NCBI RefSeq assembly: GCF_900637205.1
Contig: NZ_LR134355.1
Span: 4,836,001 to 4,900,000, forward strand
Length of the DNA: 64,000 bases
Source: Mycolicibacterium chitae
GTDB lineage: Bacteria; Actinomycetota; Actinomycetes; Mycobacteriales; Mycobacteriaceae
Direction: 5' to 3'
Below are positions 34,599 to 42,789 of the stretch, one piece after another. Each line of letters opens with the position of its first letter. Within the stretch, counting starts at the first letter, position 1. The notes under the pieces are model-generated. The model had not been told where the DNA came from, did no database searches, and saw only the letters and a list, made by a program, of their open reading frames with translations. The position numbers were made by a program, and so were the translations under genes.

Positions 34599-35700
34599 TT
34601 GCCTTGGCCCAGTTGACCGCCAGGTATTTGGTCGCGGCCTCGGTCTGCTCCTGGGTGGGCACCGTGACCATGCCGTCGATGGGTGGCAACCGGTCGAAGG
34701 CGGCCGGGTCGAAGGTGGTGGCGTGGATCATCGCGTCGGCGCGCACCGGGCGGACCCCGCCCTGGGCGAACAGGTTCTGTCCCTCGTCGCTGAACAGGAA
34801 TTCCTGCCACAGCCGGGCGGCGGCCGGGTGCGGAGCGTCGGCGTTGATCGCCTGATAGTAGAAGCCGGCGACGGCGGCGTCGTTGGGCACGAAAACCCGC
34901 CAGGTCGGCACCTTGTCGCTCTCGATGCCGTTGAGGTAGTTCCAGTCGATGACCACCGGGGTCTGTCCGGAGGCGATCGTGGCCGGCGTGGGATCCACCG
35001 GCAGGAAGTTGCCGGCCTCGTTGAGCTTGCGGAAGAACTCCACGCCCGGGGCGATGTCGTCGGCCGAACCACCCTGCGACACCGCCGCCATCAGGACACC
35101 GGAGAAGGCAGCCCCGGCCTGGGTGGGATCGCCGTTCAGGGCAACCTTGCCCTTGAACTCGGGCCCGAGCAGATCGTCGATGCTGGTGACGTCGGGAACG
35201 GAGGTGGAGTCGTAGCCCACCGACATGTAGCCGCCGTAGTCGTTGACCCAGGCGCCGTCGGGGTGCTTGAGCCCGGCGGGGATGTCGGCGAACGTCGCGA
35301 CCTGGTACGGCGCGAACATCGCCTCGTTGGCCAGCGCCACGGACTGCCCCAGGTCGAACACGTCGGGCGCGGTGCTCTTGCCCTGCTGCTGGCGGGCGGC
35401 GTTGATCTCGTCCTGGCTGGAGGCATCCGGCTGGGCGGAGTTGACCTTGATGCCGTACTTGTCGCTGAACGCCGCGATGATGGCTCCGTAGTTGGCCCAG
35501 TTCGGGGGCAGCGCGATGACGTTGAGTTCTCCCTCGGCCTGGGCGGCCCGGATGAGCGCCTCCATGCCGCCGAAGTCCTGCGCCGAGGTGGCGGTCGCGG
35601 CGCCGCTGTCGCCGGTGGATCTCTCCGGGGGTGCGCAACCGGCGGCCAGCAGCAGCGCGAGCGCCGCGGCGGCCAGCACCAGCGGGCGGGGTGTCTTCAT
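34591..35700 (-). CDS. family 1 substrate-binding lipoprotein (polyamine/iron/phosphonate type)
   Basis: A 369-residue periplasmic-type binding protein anchored by lipid. The signal is MKTPRPLVLAAAALALLLAA before Cys22. Motifs of the PotD/AfuA group include AEGELNVIALPPNWANYG, FSDKYGIKVNSAQPDASSQDEI and GKVALNGDPTQAGAAFSGVLMA. The ORF is open for 33 further codons upstream but the signal peptide fixes the start. It is the first gene of the importer operon. No iron box or riboswitch was seen upstream, so the ligand is undecided. Confidence 0.87.
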   Translation of the reverse strand: MKTPRPLVLAAAALALLLAAGCAPPERSTGDSGAATATSAQDFGGMEALIRAAQAEGELNVIALPPNWANYGAIIAAFSDKYGIKVNSAQPDASSQDEINAARQQQGKSTAPDVFDLGQSVALANEAMFAPYQVATFADIPAGLKHPDGAWVNDYGGYMSVGYDSTSVPDVTSIDDLLGPEFKGKVALNGDPTQAGAAFSGVLMAAVSQGGSADDIAPGVEFFRKLNEAGNFLPVDPTPATIASGQTPVVIDWNYLNGIESDKVPTWRVFVPNDAAVAGFYYQAINADAPHPAAARLWQEFLFSDEGQNLFAQGGVRPVRADAMIHATTFDPAAFDRLPPIDGMVTVPTQEQTEAATKYLAVNWAKAIG

Positions 35701-35832
35701 GACGAGAACCTTCCGGGGAGCACTCGACGGCGTGCTGTCGCGGCGATGACGACCTGTCGAACACGAACCGACATGCCGGGTGAAAGGTAGTCGCTGCACC
35801 GGCCGGCCGCCAGTACCCGGGCCCGTAAAACA

Positions 35833-35864
35833 CGAAATCCCCCAGCTTGCGCTGGGGGATTTCG
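35833..35864 (-). terminator. intrinsic terminator after the second antigen 85 gene
   Basis: CGAAATCCCCCAGC (35833-35846) and GCTGGGGGATTTCG (35851-35864) form a perfect 14-bp stem with loop TTGC, 13 nt beyond the stop at 35878. On the minus strand it is followed by TGTTTTAC, giving a short U tract. Confidence 0.85.
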
Positions 35865-35877
35865 CGTTACGGACTGA

Positions 35878-36855
35878 TCAGATCAGGTGCGACTGCAGGT
35901 CCGGGATCATGGCCTGCAGCTCCCGGCCCCAGTACGCCCAGTTGTGCGTACCGTTCTCCGGGAAGTTGAACACACCGTTGGTACCGCCCGCGGCCAGGTA
36001 GTTGTCGCGGAAGGTGATGTTGGTGCGAATGGTCAGGCCCTCCAGGAAGGTGGCCGGCAGGTCGCCGCCGCCCAGCTCGTTGGGCTGGCCGTTACCGCAG
36101 TAGATCCAGATGCGGGTGTTGTTGGCGACCAGGCGGTCGATGTTGACCATCGGGTCGTTGCGCTTCCAGGCGCTGTTGGGGTCCTCGGTCTTGCCCCACA
36201 TGTCGTCGGCCTTGAAGCCGCCGGCGTCACCCATGGAGATGTTGATCAGGAACGGCCACCAGCCCTCGGACGGGTTCAGGAAGCCCGACATCGAGCCGGC
36301 GTAGGTGAACTGGTTCGGATGCCAGATGGCCAGCGTCAGCGAGGCCGAACCGGCCATCGACAGGCCGATCGCGGCGTTGTTGGTGGTGCGCACCCCGCGG
36401 TTGGCCGACAGCCACTGCGGCAGCTCCGAGGTCAGGAAGGTCTCCCACTTGTAGGTGCGGGTCGGCCCCTTGTTGCGGGCCGGCGCGTACCAGTCGGAGT
36501 AGAAGCTCGACTGACCGCCGACGGGCATGATCACCGACAGGCCCGAGTCGAGGAACCACTCGAAGGCCTGGGTGTTGATGTCCCAGCCGTTGAAGTCCTC
36601 CTGGGCGCGCAGGCCGTCGAGCAGGTAGACGCCGGGTGAGTTCTCCCCGCCGCTCTGGAACTGGACCTTGATGTCCACGCCCATCGAGGGCGACGGCACC
36701 ATCAGGTACTCCACCGGCAGACCCGGCCGCGAGAACGCACCCGCGGTGGCGGTGTTCCCTGCGAGGCCGATCAGGCCGGGAAGCGCGGCTGTCGTCACTG
36801 CGGCGACGCCGAGCCGGCGGGCCCATTTCCCACGCATCTTTTGAATGAACTTCAT
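35878..36855 (-). CDS. antigen 85 mycolyltransferase, FbpA/B-like
   Basis: A 325-residue secreted mycolyltransferase. The signal peptide ends ATAGA before FSRPGLPVEYLMVPSPS, so cleavage follows residue 40. The triad is Ser166 (GLSMAG), Glu272 (FLEGLTIRTN) and His304 (NGTHNW). QSGGENSPGVYLLDGLRAQ, TYKWETFLTSELPQWLSANRGV and GNGQPNELGGGDLP match Ag85A/B rather than Ag85C. The usual SMGRDIKVQF reads SMGVDIKVQF here, an Arg-to-Val change. The ATG at 36855 is fixed by the signal peptide. It is monocistronic with its own terminator. Confidence 0.92.
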   Translation of the reverse strand: MKFIQKMRGKWARRLGVAAVTTAALPGLIGLAGNTATAGAFSRPGLPVEYLMVPSPSMGVDIKVQFQSGGENSPGVYLLDGLRAQEDFNGWDINTQAFEWFLDSGLSVIMPVGGQSSFYSDWYAPARNKGPTRTYKWETFLTSELPQWLSANRGVRTTNNAAIGLSMAGSASLTLAIWHPNQFTYAGSMSGFLNPSEGWWPFLINISMGDAGGFKADDMWGKTEDPNSAWKRNDPMVNIDRLVANNTRIWIYCGNGQPNELGGGDLPATFLEGLTIRTNITFRDNYLAAGGTNGVFNFPENGTHNWAYWGRELQAMIPDLQSHLI

Positions 36856-37310
36856 ACTTGTATCCAGCCAATCTGTGTGTACGACGTAATTCCCGCCGTG
36901 TCTTGGACCCAGCCGCATTCCACCGCGGCGGACAACGTCTTCATCGCGGCAAACGGCCTATTCATTACGTCATCGATTCGACACATGAGTTTCCCCTCGA
37001 CGGGTGACCCTACCTGTAGACCACCCGATTCGATAGTCGAGGGGGTGTCGAAACAGCCAATTCTGCAGCTTAGACCACGGCCGGCCGGCTCCGTTGCCCG
37101 CTCCGGATCGGCGCCGAAAATATTGTCTTGACCAGCACCAACAGGGCGCGTCCCGTGTCCCGGGACAGTCCCCGCCGGGGGTGATTCTCAAGCCCTGGAC
37201 GTCGCGGCGCGCCCGGCCGAACAGATTGCCGCTCGGACCGGGGTATCGCTATGCGCTATTTCAACTCGAAACGAGATCTGCAATTCACCGATTACCACGC
37301 GGATTCGTCC
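36856..37310. other. intergenic region, divergent fbp and hydrolase promoters
   Basis: About 455 bp between the second antigen 85 gene (-) and an alpha/beta hydrolase gene (+). It is less GC-rich than the genes and presumably holds the fbp promoter and a long 5' region. Short frames such as 36841-37131 lack codon bias. I see no further motif that I can defend. Confidence 0.5.
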
Positions 37311-37316
37311 CATACT
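37311..37316 (+). promoter_or_regulatory. -10 element, leaderless hydrolase transcript
   Basis: CATACT ends six bases before the ATG at 37323, the usual distance from -10 to transcription start, and no ribosome site is present. The hydrolase mRNA is therefore probably leaderless. Confidence 0.45.
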
Positions 37317-37322
37317 GAACCG

Positions 37323-38099
37323 ATGGCTGTCGACAAGCCGCCCATCCTGCTTCTGCACGGGGTCTTCGGGCGCCCGTCGCTGCTTCGGCCGTGGACCGAC
37401 TTCTTGACCGCCGCCGGCTACGCCTGCCACACGCCGACGCTGCCCGGTCGCGACCCCGCCGACGAGCAGGTGCTGCGCCGCACCGGCATCGCGGACTGCT
37501 TCGAGGTGGCGCTGCGCGCGTTCGACGACATCGATCCCGAACCCGGCACCCCCGGGCACAAGCCCGTCGTCATCGGGCACAGCATGGGCGGGCTGCTGGG
37601 GCAGAAGCTGGCCGCGGTGCGCGATCCGGCGGCGCTGGTGCTGCTGGCCTCGATCCCGCCGGGCGTGCTCTGGCCGCAGCCCAAGGTCATGCACAACCTG
37701 CTGCCGGTGCTGCCGGCGATCCTCGCGGGCCGGCCGATGCTGCCGTCGGAGCGGACCATGCGCTCGGTGCCGCTGAACACCCTCCCGCGCGCCGAGCAGG
37801 ACGCCCTGCTTCCCCGCCTCGCCCGGGACTCCGGTCGGGTGTTCCGGGAAATGTCGATGGGAGCCGGATCCACCCGGGTCGCCCCCGAGCATGTTCGCTG
37901 CCCGGTGCTGTGTGTCAGCGCCGGCGAGGACCGCAACGTCGCGCCGTGGATCTCTCGGCGGATCGCCCGGCGCTACCGCGCCCAACAGCAGGTCCATCCG
38001 GGCCTGCCGCACTGGATCATCGCCGAATCGGCCGTCGACCAAGTGGCCCCGCCGGTGCTCAACTGGCTCGAGCGGACGCTGCGCCGCGCCGAGCGCTGA
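37323..38099 (+). CDS. alpha/beta hydrolase
   Basis: A 258-residue alpha/beta hydrolase. PILLLHGVFGRPSLLRPW gives the oxyanion HG motif, VVIGHSMGGLLGQKL holds the nucleophile Ser, and CVSAGEDRNVAPW the acid Asp; the His is probably in GLPHWIIAES. It likely acts as an esterase or lipase on an unknown ester. The ATG at 37323 fits a leaderless promoter. The next gene starts 17 nt after its stop. Confidence 0.83.
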   Translation: MAVDKPPILLLHGVFGRPSLLRPWTDFLTAAGYACHTPTLPGRDPADEQVLRRTGIADCFEVALRAFDDIDPEPGTPGHKPVVIGHSMGGLLGQKLAAVRDPAALVLLASIPPGVLWPQPKVMHNLLPVLPAILAGRPMLPSERTMRSVPLNTLPRAEQDALLPRLARDSGRVFREMSMGAGSTRVAPEHVRCPVLCVSAGEDRNVAPWISRRIARRYRAQQQVHPGLPHWIIAESAVDQVAPPVLNWLERTLRRAER

Positions 38100-38116
38100 T
38101 CGCCTATGGTGCGAAG

Positions 38117-38920
38117 GTGGCCAACCGTGATCATGGCGACCCCGGCGACGCGCCGACCGTCCCTCCCCCGCTGACCGAGGTCGTCAACCCGGCCCGCCCG
38201 TCGGCGGCCGAGGAGGCCCGCACCATCGCGGCCGCCACCAACGCCGGCGTGCTGGCCAGCCTCACCTCGTCCGGGGATCCGTGGGCTTCCTTCATTACTT
38301 ATGGTCTGCTCGACGGCGCGCCGGTGCTGTGCGTCTCGCACATGGCCGAGCACGGCCGGAACCTGGCCGGCGACCCGCGCGCGAGCATCGCCGTCGTCGC
38401 CCCGGCCACCGAGGCCGACCCGCTGGCCAATGGCCGCATCACGCTGGCCGGCGTCGTAGAACGCCCGGCCGGGGCGGAACTGACCGCGGCGCGCGAGGCG
38501 CATGTGGCCGCGGTGCCGGCTGCCAAGTACTACATCGAGTACAGCGACTTCACCGTGTGGGTGTTGCGGGTCGAGCGGGTCCGCTGGGTGGGTGGCTACG
38601 GCCGGATGGACTCCGCCACCGGGCGGGATTACGCCGCGGCCCAACCCGATCCCGTCGCCGCGCACGCGGGCGGCGCCGTCGCCCATCTCAACGCCGATCA
38701 CGCCGATTCCCTGGCGCTGATGGCGCGCACTCTCGGCGGGTTCCCCGACACCGACACCGCCGAGTGCACCGGCGCCGACCGCTACGGCCTGGACCTGCGG
38801 GTCAGCACGCCGCGCGGGGTCGCCTACACCCGCGTCGGCTACCCGGCGCCGCTGAACTCGGCGGCCCAGATGCGCACGGCAGCAGTCGAATTGGTCGGTC
38901 TGGCGCGCGAGCGCAGCTAG
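38117..38920 (+). CDS. HugZ-like FMN-binding split-barrel protein with DUF2470 domain
   Basis: A 267-residue protein. Residues about 20-170 form a pyridoxamine-phosphate-oxidase-like split barrel (NAGVLASLTSSGDPWASFITYGL, HMAEHGRNLAGDPRASIAV). The C-terminal DUF2470 part has AVAHLNADHADSLALMARTLGG and ALDLRVSTPRG-like sequence. This pairing occurs in HugZ/HutZ-like haem-degrading proteins and in plant GluTR-binding relatives. The GTG at 38117 (after GCGAAG) is a likely but not certain start. It follows the hydrolase gene closely. A haem or flavin ligand is inferred from the family. Confidence 0.8.
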   Translation: MANRDHGDPGDAPTVPPPLTEVVNPARPSAAEEARTIAAATNAGVLASLTSSGDPWASFITYGLLDGAPVLCVSHMAEHGRNLAGDPRASIAVVAPATEADPLANGRITLAGVVERPAGAELTAAREAHVAAVPAAKYYIEYSDFTVWVLRVERVRWVGGYGRMDSATGRDYAAAQPDPVAAHAGGAVAHLNADHADSLALMARTLGGFPDTDTAECTGADRYGLDLRVSTPRGVAYTRVGYPAPLNSAAQMRTAAVELVGLARERS

Positions 38921-38926
38921 CCGCTC

Positions 38927-38932
38927 TACGCT
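38927..38932 (+). promoter_or_regulatory. -10 element, leaderless Rv0121-like transcript
   Basis: TACGCT ends six bases before the GTG at 38939 with no ribosome site between, consistent with a leaderless mRNA. Confidence 0.45.
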
Positions 38933-38938
38933 GGTCGG

Positions 38939-39358
38939 GTGACCGAGGGAATCGACGAGGCGGTGCTGCGGGCGTTCAGCGACGCCCGGGTGGCGCGGCT
39001 GGCCACGGTCGACGCCGACGGCCAACCGCACCTGGTCCCGATCGTGTTCGCCGTCGGTGACCGACACGTCTTCACCGCCGTCGACGGCAAGCCCAAATCC
39101 AGCACCCGGCTGCGGCGGCTGGCCAACATCGCCGACCGGCCCGCCGTCAGCGTGCTCGTCGACCATTACAGCGAGGACTGGGCGCTGCTGTGGTGGGTCC
39201 GCGCCGACGGCCGGGCCACCGTGCACGACGACGGCCCCGTGGCACACCGGGGCCGCGAGCTGCTGCGCGCCAAATACCCTCAGTACGAGTCGGTTTCGCT
39301 GGACGGCCCGGTCATCGAGATCGAGGTGCAGACCTGGGCCTCGTGGACCGGCCGCTGA
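38939..39358 (+). CDS. PPOX-class F420-dependent enzyme, Rv0121 family
   Basis: A 139-residue split-barrel protein of the Rv0121 subgroup of flavin/deazaflavin oxidoreductases. Typical features are ARLATVDADGQPHLVPIVFAV, FTAVDGKPKSSTRLRRLANI and RPAVSVLVDHYSEDWALLWWVR. It probably binds coenzyme F420, a cofactor abundant in mycobacteria, and reduces an unknown substrate. In M. tuberculosis Rv0121c lies not far from mak, as here. It converges on a P450 gene 8 nt away. Confidence 0.85.
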   Translation: MTEGIDEAVLRAFSDARVARLATVDADGQPHLVPIVFAVGDRHVFTAVDGKPKSSTRLRRLANIADRPAVSVLVDHYSEDWALLWWVRADGRATVHDDGPVAHRGRELLRAKYPQYESVSLDGPVIEIEVQTWASWTGR

Positions 39359-39366
39359 ACTCTGAT

Positions 39367-40578
39367 TCAGTTGCCGGCCACGACGCGCACCGGCACGCTC
39401 GAGTAGCCGTTCACGCTGGTCATGGCGACCCGCTGAAGCTTGTCGACCTCCACCACATAGTGCGGCATGAAGTCGAGCAGGTGGTCGAGGGCGATCGTGC
39501 TTTCCGAGCGGGCCAGCGCCGCGCCCAGACAGCTGTGGATGCCGTAGCCGAACGCCAGGTTCTGCGCCTCGGTGCGGTCCCGGTTGATGTCGAACTGCTC
39601 GGCGTTGGTGAACGCCCGCTCGTCGCGGTTGGCGGCCGCACCCACCAATAGCACCGCGCTGCCCGCCGGGATGGTGACGCCGTGGCGCTCAACATCTTTC
39701 AGGGTGTAGCGACAGTCGTACTGCACCGGCCCCTCGTACCGCAGCAGCTCCTCGACCGCGGCCGGGATCTTGCTGCGGTCGGCCCGCAGCTGCTGCCACT
39801 GGTCGGGGTGCCGGCCGAACACCACGGCCGCCGTGCCCAGCAGCTTGGCGACGGTCTCGGCGCCGGCGGCGCCGAGCAGGGTGCAGAAGCCGGCGATCTC
39901 CACGTCGTCGAGTCGCGTCGCGGTCCCGTCGTCGCGTTGCACCTCGACGGCGCACAGCGCGCTGATCATGTCGTCGGCCGGCTGCTCGCGGCGCTGTTGG
40001 ATGATCTCGTAGTACAGGACGCCGGTGTCCATCATGGCCTGCAGGCCGGCCTTGTCCATGGTGCTGCGGCCCGCCGGGCGTTGCAGCGCGAGCTCGAGCC
40101 AGATCCGCACGTCCTGGCGCCGCGACTCCGGGACGCCGAGCATGGTGGTGATCACCTCGACCGGGAACAGCGCCGAGAAGTCCGCGACCACGTCGAAGTT
40201 GTCGGGGTCGGCCGCGGCGAGGTGATGGGTGATCCGTTCGCGGATCACCTGCTCCTGTTTTCCGATGGCGCGCGGGGTGAAGACCTTGTTGACCAGGCTG
40301 CGCATCCGGCGGTGCTCGGGCGGGTCCATCCAGATGATGGACGGCTGGTGGGCGTGTTGACCGGACTGGATCTCCTCGAGCGTGACCCCGCGCGACGACG
40401 AGAAGGTCTCGAAGTCCTTGAACGCCGGTGCGACGTCCTCGTGCCGGGTCAGCGCGTAGAAGTCGTACTTCTCGCTGTAGTAGACGGGCGCCTCGTCGCG
40501 CAGCCGACGGTAGGTGTCGTAGGGATCGTTGAAGTGCTGCTCCGAGAACGGATCGAACACCACTGCCGGCTCCACCAC
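39367..40578 (-). CDS. cytochrome P450 (operator-linked)
   Basis: A 403-residue P450. The I-helix motif is GAAGAETVAK, where Glu-Thr replaces the usual Asp/Glu-Thr-Thr run; ExxR is EELLRY; the haem loop is FGYGIHSCLG with Cys ligand. PSIIWMDPPEHRRMRSLVNKVFTP is the typical C-helix region. The GTG at 40578 has AGGCAGG upstream. Its promoter region contains a KTKACA-N14-TGTAAM site 47 bp upstream, shared with the divergent SRPBCC gene, placing it in the proposed TetR regulon. No adjacent ferredoxin, so it may use the one at 52318. Confidence 0.9.
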   Translation of the reverse strand: MVEPAVVFDPFSEQHFNDPYDTYRRLRDEAPVYYSEKYDFYALTRHEDVAPAFKDFETFSSSRGVTLEEIQSGQHAHQPSIIWMDPPEHRRMRSLVNKVFTPRAIGKQEQVIRERITHHLAAADPDNFDVVADFSALFPVEVITTMLGVPESRRQDVRIWLELALQRPAGRSTMDKAGLQAMMDTGVLYYEIIQQRREQPADDMISALCAVEVQRDDGTATRLDDVEIAGFCTLLGAAGAETVAKLLGTAAVVFGRHPDQWQQLRADRSKIPAAVEELLRYEGPVQYDCRYTLKDVERHGVTIPAGSAVLLVGAAANRDERAFTNAEQFDINRDRTEAQNLAFGYGIHSCLGAALARSESTIALDHLLDFMPHYVVEVDKLQRVAMTSVNGYSSVPVRVVAGN

Positions 40579-40624
40579 GAAACGACCTGCCTGTCTGGAC
40601 CGCTGTCCTGAGTGAAAACAAAGC

Positions 40625-40650
40625 GTGACATTTTTGCGTCGATCTGTAAA
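40625..40650. promoter_or_regulatory. proposed TetR regulon operator, site 1
   Basis: GTGACA (40625-40630), 14 nt, TGTAAA (40645-40650). It lies between the P450 gene (start 40578, -) and the SRPBCC gene (start about 40714, +). Half-sites, spacing and orientation are identical to sites at 50512, 53825 and 55738. Confidence 0.65.
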
Positions 40651-40713
40651 GTCACCGATGGAGTCGGTCCCGCCGGACCGCTCCCGCTCTGCCGAATCAG
40701 AAAGGCCACTCCC

Positions 40714-41190
40714 TTGGGCATCGTGACCACCACCTCAGCAACGTCGTTCCAGCATGCGCCCGAAGTGGTGTACGACTTCGTCACCAACCCCAACAACTGG
40801 ACCAAGACGTATCCGGGCAGCAACTACGTCGGCAAGCTCGACGACCTGCCGTTGAAGGTCGGCGACACCTGGGAGGAGGCCGGACCCGACGGGGAGCACA
40901 TCTACACCTGGCACCTGGCCATCGCCATGCGCCCCACGCTGTGGATGTTCAACTCGGTGGGGCGGCTGGGCCACGACCGCGACGGCAACGGCGGGTTCGA
41001 GGGCCGAATCTCCGTGCAGTACCACTTCACTCAGCCCGGTGCCGGCACGCTGTTCAGCCGGACGATGACCATCGAGGCCTACCGCGACGCCCCGATGCCG
41101 GACAAGTTCTTCCGCATCGTCAACCCCGCCTTCATCGACCGGTACCACGACGCGATCACCCGCGAACTCGACGGCGTCCCGGTCAGCTAA
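40714..41190 (+). CDS. SRPBCC family protein (operator-linked)
   Basis: A 158-residue polyketide-cyclase-like helix-grip protein: SFQHAPEVVYDFVTNPNNWTKTYPG opens it, followed by DLPLKVGDTWEEAGPDG and GRISVQYHFTQPGAGTLFSRTM. The start is uncertain: TTG at 40714 has AGAAAGG 8 nt upstream, and GTG at 40723 is an alternative. It is divergent from a P450 gene across a shared operator. In a catabolic regulon it may bind or isomerise a hydrophobic intermediate, but that is inference. Confidence 0.78.
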   Translation: MGIVTTTSATSFQHAPEVVYDFVTNPNNWTKTYPGSNYVGKLDDLPLKVGDTWEEAGPDGEHIYTWHLAIAMRPTLWMFNSVGRLGHDRDGNGGFEGRISVQYHFTQPGAGTLFSRTMTIEAYRDAPMPDKFFRIVNPAFIDRYHDAITRELDGVPVS

Positions 41191-41216
41191 TCGGCGGGTA
41201 GCTGATCGGCGGGTGA
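41186..41216. repeat. small tandem duplication at convergent gene ends
   Basis: GCTAATCGGCGGGTA (41186-41200) is followed at once by GCTGATCGGCGGGTGA (41201-41216) and a partial third copy. It spans the SRPBCC stop and the end of the MFS gene. It looks like a slippage duplication. Confidence 0.6.
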
Positions 41217-41217
41217 G

Positions 41218-42654
41218 CTAACCCGCAACCACCGCTTCCGCCGGGCGCGCGGCGGTGAAGAACGCCGCGGCCACGGCGGTCACGCTGATCACCGCGGCGG
41301 CCACGAAGGCGGCGTGCACGCCGGGCATGTCCGGGGCCCCACCCGAGACCGACGCCCTCGCCATGACCGTCACGAACAGGGCGGTTCCCGCGGCACCGGC
41401 GACCTGTTGCAGCGTCGTCATGATGGCGCTGCCGTGCGAGTACAGCCGTTCCGGCAGGGCACCGAGCGCGTCGGTCATCAGCGGGGTGAACATCAGCGAC
41501 AGGCCCAGCATCATGATCGTTTGCAGGCCAACGAGTTCCCAGAGGGGCGTGGTCTCCGACAACAGCGCGAAGCCGCACAGCGACAGGCACAGCAGGACCG
41601 AACCGGGCACCACGAGGAGTCGGGCCCCGTGCCGGTCGTAGATCCGCCCGACGATCGGCCCCGCGAGGCCCATCAGCAGCCCGCCCGGCAGGGTGATCAG
41701 CCCGGCGACCAGGGCGCTGCGGCCCAGCACGTCCTGGACGTAGAGCGGCACCATGATGATCGCGCCGAACAGGCCCATGAAGCCGATGATCACCAGGCCC
41801 ACCGACACCGAGAACCGCCGGTAGGTGAACGGTCGCAGATCCAGCAGGGCGCGATCGGCCCGCTGCAACCGCACCTGGCGGGCCCCGAAGACGACCATCG
41901 CCACCGCGCCCACCGTCAGCGGAATCCACGCGGGCACGCCCCGACCGCCGTGCCCGCCGAGTTCGGAGAGCCCGAACACCAAGCCCGCGAAGGCGATCGC
42001 CGACAGCGGCACCGAGGCGGGGTCGATCGGGGCGGGTTGTTCGCGCTCGTCGGCCACCCGCAGCCACACCAGGCCCGCGGCCAACGCGAGCAGGGCGATG
42101 GGCAGCACGATCCAGAACATCCACCGCCAGTTCAGCGCGCCGAGGATGAAGCCGGACAGGGTCGGTCCCACCGCCGGCGCGACGGCGATGACGATCGAGA
42201 TCGTGCCCATCGTCTGCCCGCGACGCTCGGCCGCGACCAGCGTCATGACCGTCGTCATCAGCAGCGGCACCATGACGGCGGTACCGCACGCCTGCAGGAT
42301 GCGCCCCGCCAGCAGCACCGCGAAGCCGGGCGCCAGGGCGCAGACCAGCGTGCCCGCACAGAACAACGACATCGACCCCACGAAGACGCCCCGCACCGGG
42401 AAGCGCTGCAGCAGCGAACCGGACATCGGGATCACCACCGCCATGGTCAGCAGGAAGCCGCTGGTCAGCCACTGCGCCGTGCGGGCCGTGATGTCCAGGT
42501 CGGCGATCAGCGCGGGCAGCGCGACGCTCATGATCGTTTCGTTGAGGATCATCACGAACGCGGAGAACACCAGCACCGCGATGATCACGGCGGCGCGCGG
42601 CGGGGCGGGTGGTGACCCCTCGGATCTCGTTCGCGTGATCGGCGCGGTACTCAT
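41218..42654 (-). CDS. MFS transporter, DHA2 family (14 TM)
   Basis: A 478-residue drug:H+ antiporter of the DHA2 (EmrB/QacA) family. The first helix region AAVIIAVLVFSAFVMILNETIMSVALPALIADLDI is diagnostic of DHA2, and TAQWLTSGFLLTMAVVIPMSG and the GRILQACGTAVMVPLLMTTVMTLV motif-C-like region follow. About 14 membrane segments are visible. It exports unknown compounds using the proton gradient. The ATG at 42654 has GGGAG upstream. A perfect palindrome lies 13 bp upstream of the start, but no regulator is adjacent. Confidence 0.9.
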   Translation of the reverse strand: MSTAPITRTRSEGSPPAPPRAAVIIAVLVFSAFVMILNETIMSVALPALIADLDITARTAQWLTSGFLLTMAVVIPMSGSLLQRFPVRGVFVGSMSLFCAGTLVCALAPGFAVLLAGRILQACGTAVMVPLLMTTVMTLVAAERRGQTMGTISIVIAVAPAVGPTLSGFILGALNWRWMFWIVLPIALLALAAGLVWLRVADEREQPAPIDPASVPLSAIAFAGLVFGLSELGGHGGRGVPAWIPLTVGAVAMVVFGARQVRLQRADRALLDLRPFTYRRFSVSVGLVIIGFMGLFGAIIMVPLYVQDVLGRSALVAGLITLPGGLLMGLAGPIVGRIYDRHGARLLVVPGSVLLCLSLCGFALLSETTPLWELVGLQTIMMLGLSLMFTPLMTDALGALPERLYSHGSAIMTTLQQVAGAAGTALFVTVMARASVSGGAPDMPGVHAAFVAAAVISVTAVAAAFFTAARPAEAVVAG

Positions 42655-42667
42655 TGACCTACTCCCT

Positions 42668-42696
42668 GATAGCCGCACTTCGTTAGTGCGGCTATC
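42668..42696. promoter_or_regulatory. perfect 12-bp palindrome upstream of the MFS gene (operator candidate)
   Basis: GATAGCCGCACT (42668-42679), TCGTT, AGTGCGGCTATC (42685-42696). The position, just upstream of the MFS ribosome site, suits a repressor operator or a 5'-UTR hairpin. With no regulator next door it implies control in trans. Confidence 0.55.
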
Positions 42697-42777
42697 CAGG
42701 TTAAGGGTGCGACCCCCGGTGGGGAAATCGAATTTCTGTCCGTCCGGCGGCGCGCCGGGGCCGCGTCCCGCGTGTCT

Positions 42778-42783
42778 TAGGCT
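42778..42783 (+). promoter_or_regulatory. -10 element, leaderless thiD-like transcript
   Basis: TAGGCT ends six bases before the GTG at 42790 and no ribosome site is present, consistent with a leaderless mRNA. Confidence 0.5.
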
Positions 42784-42789
42784 GTCCCC

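Noticed and set aside
36841..37131. 96-residue plus-strand open frame in the fbp intergenic region
   Set aside because: It starts inside the antisense of the antigen 85 signal peptide and shows no coding bias.
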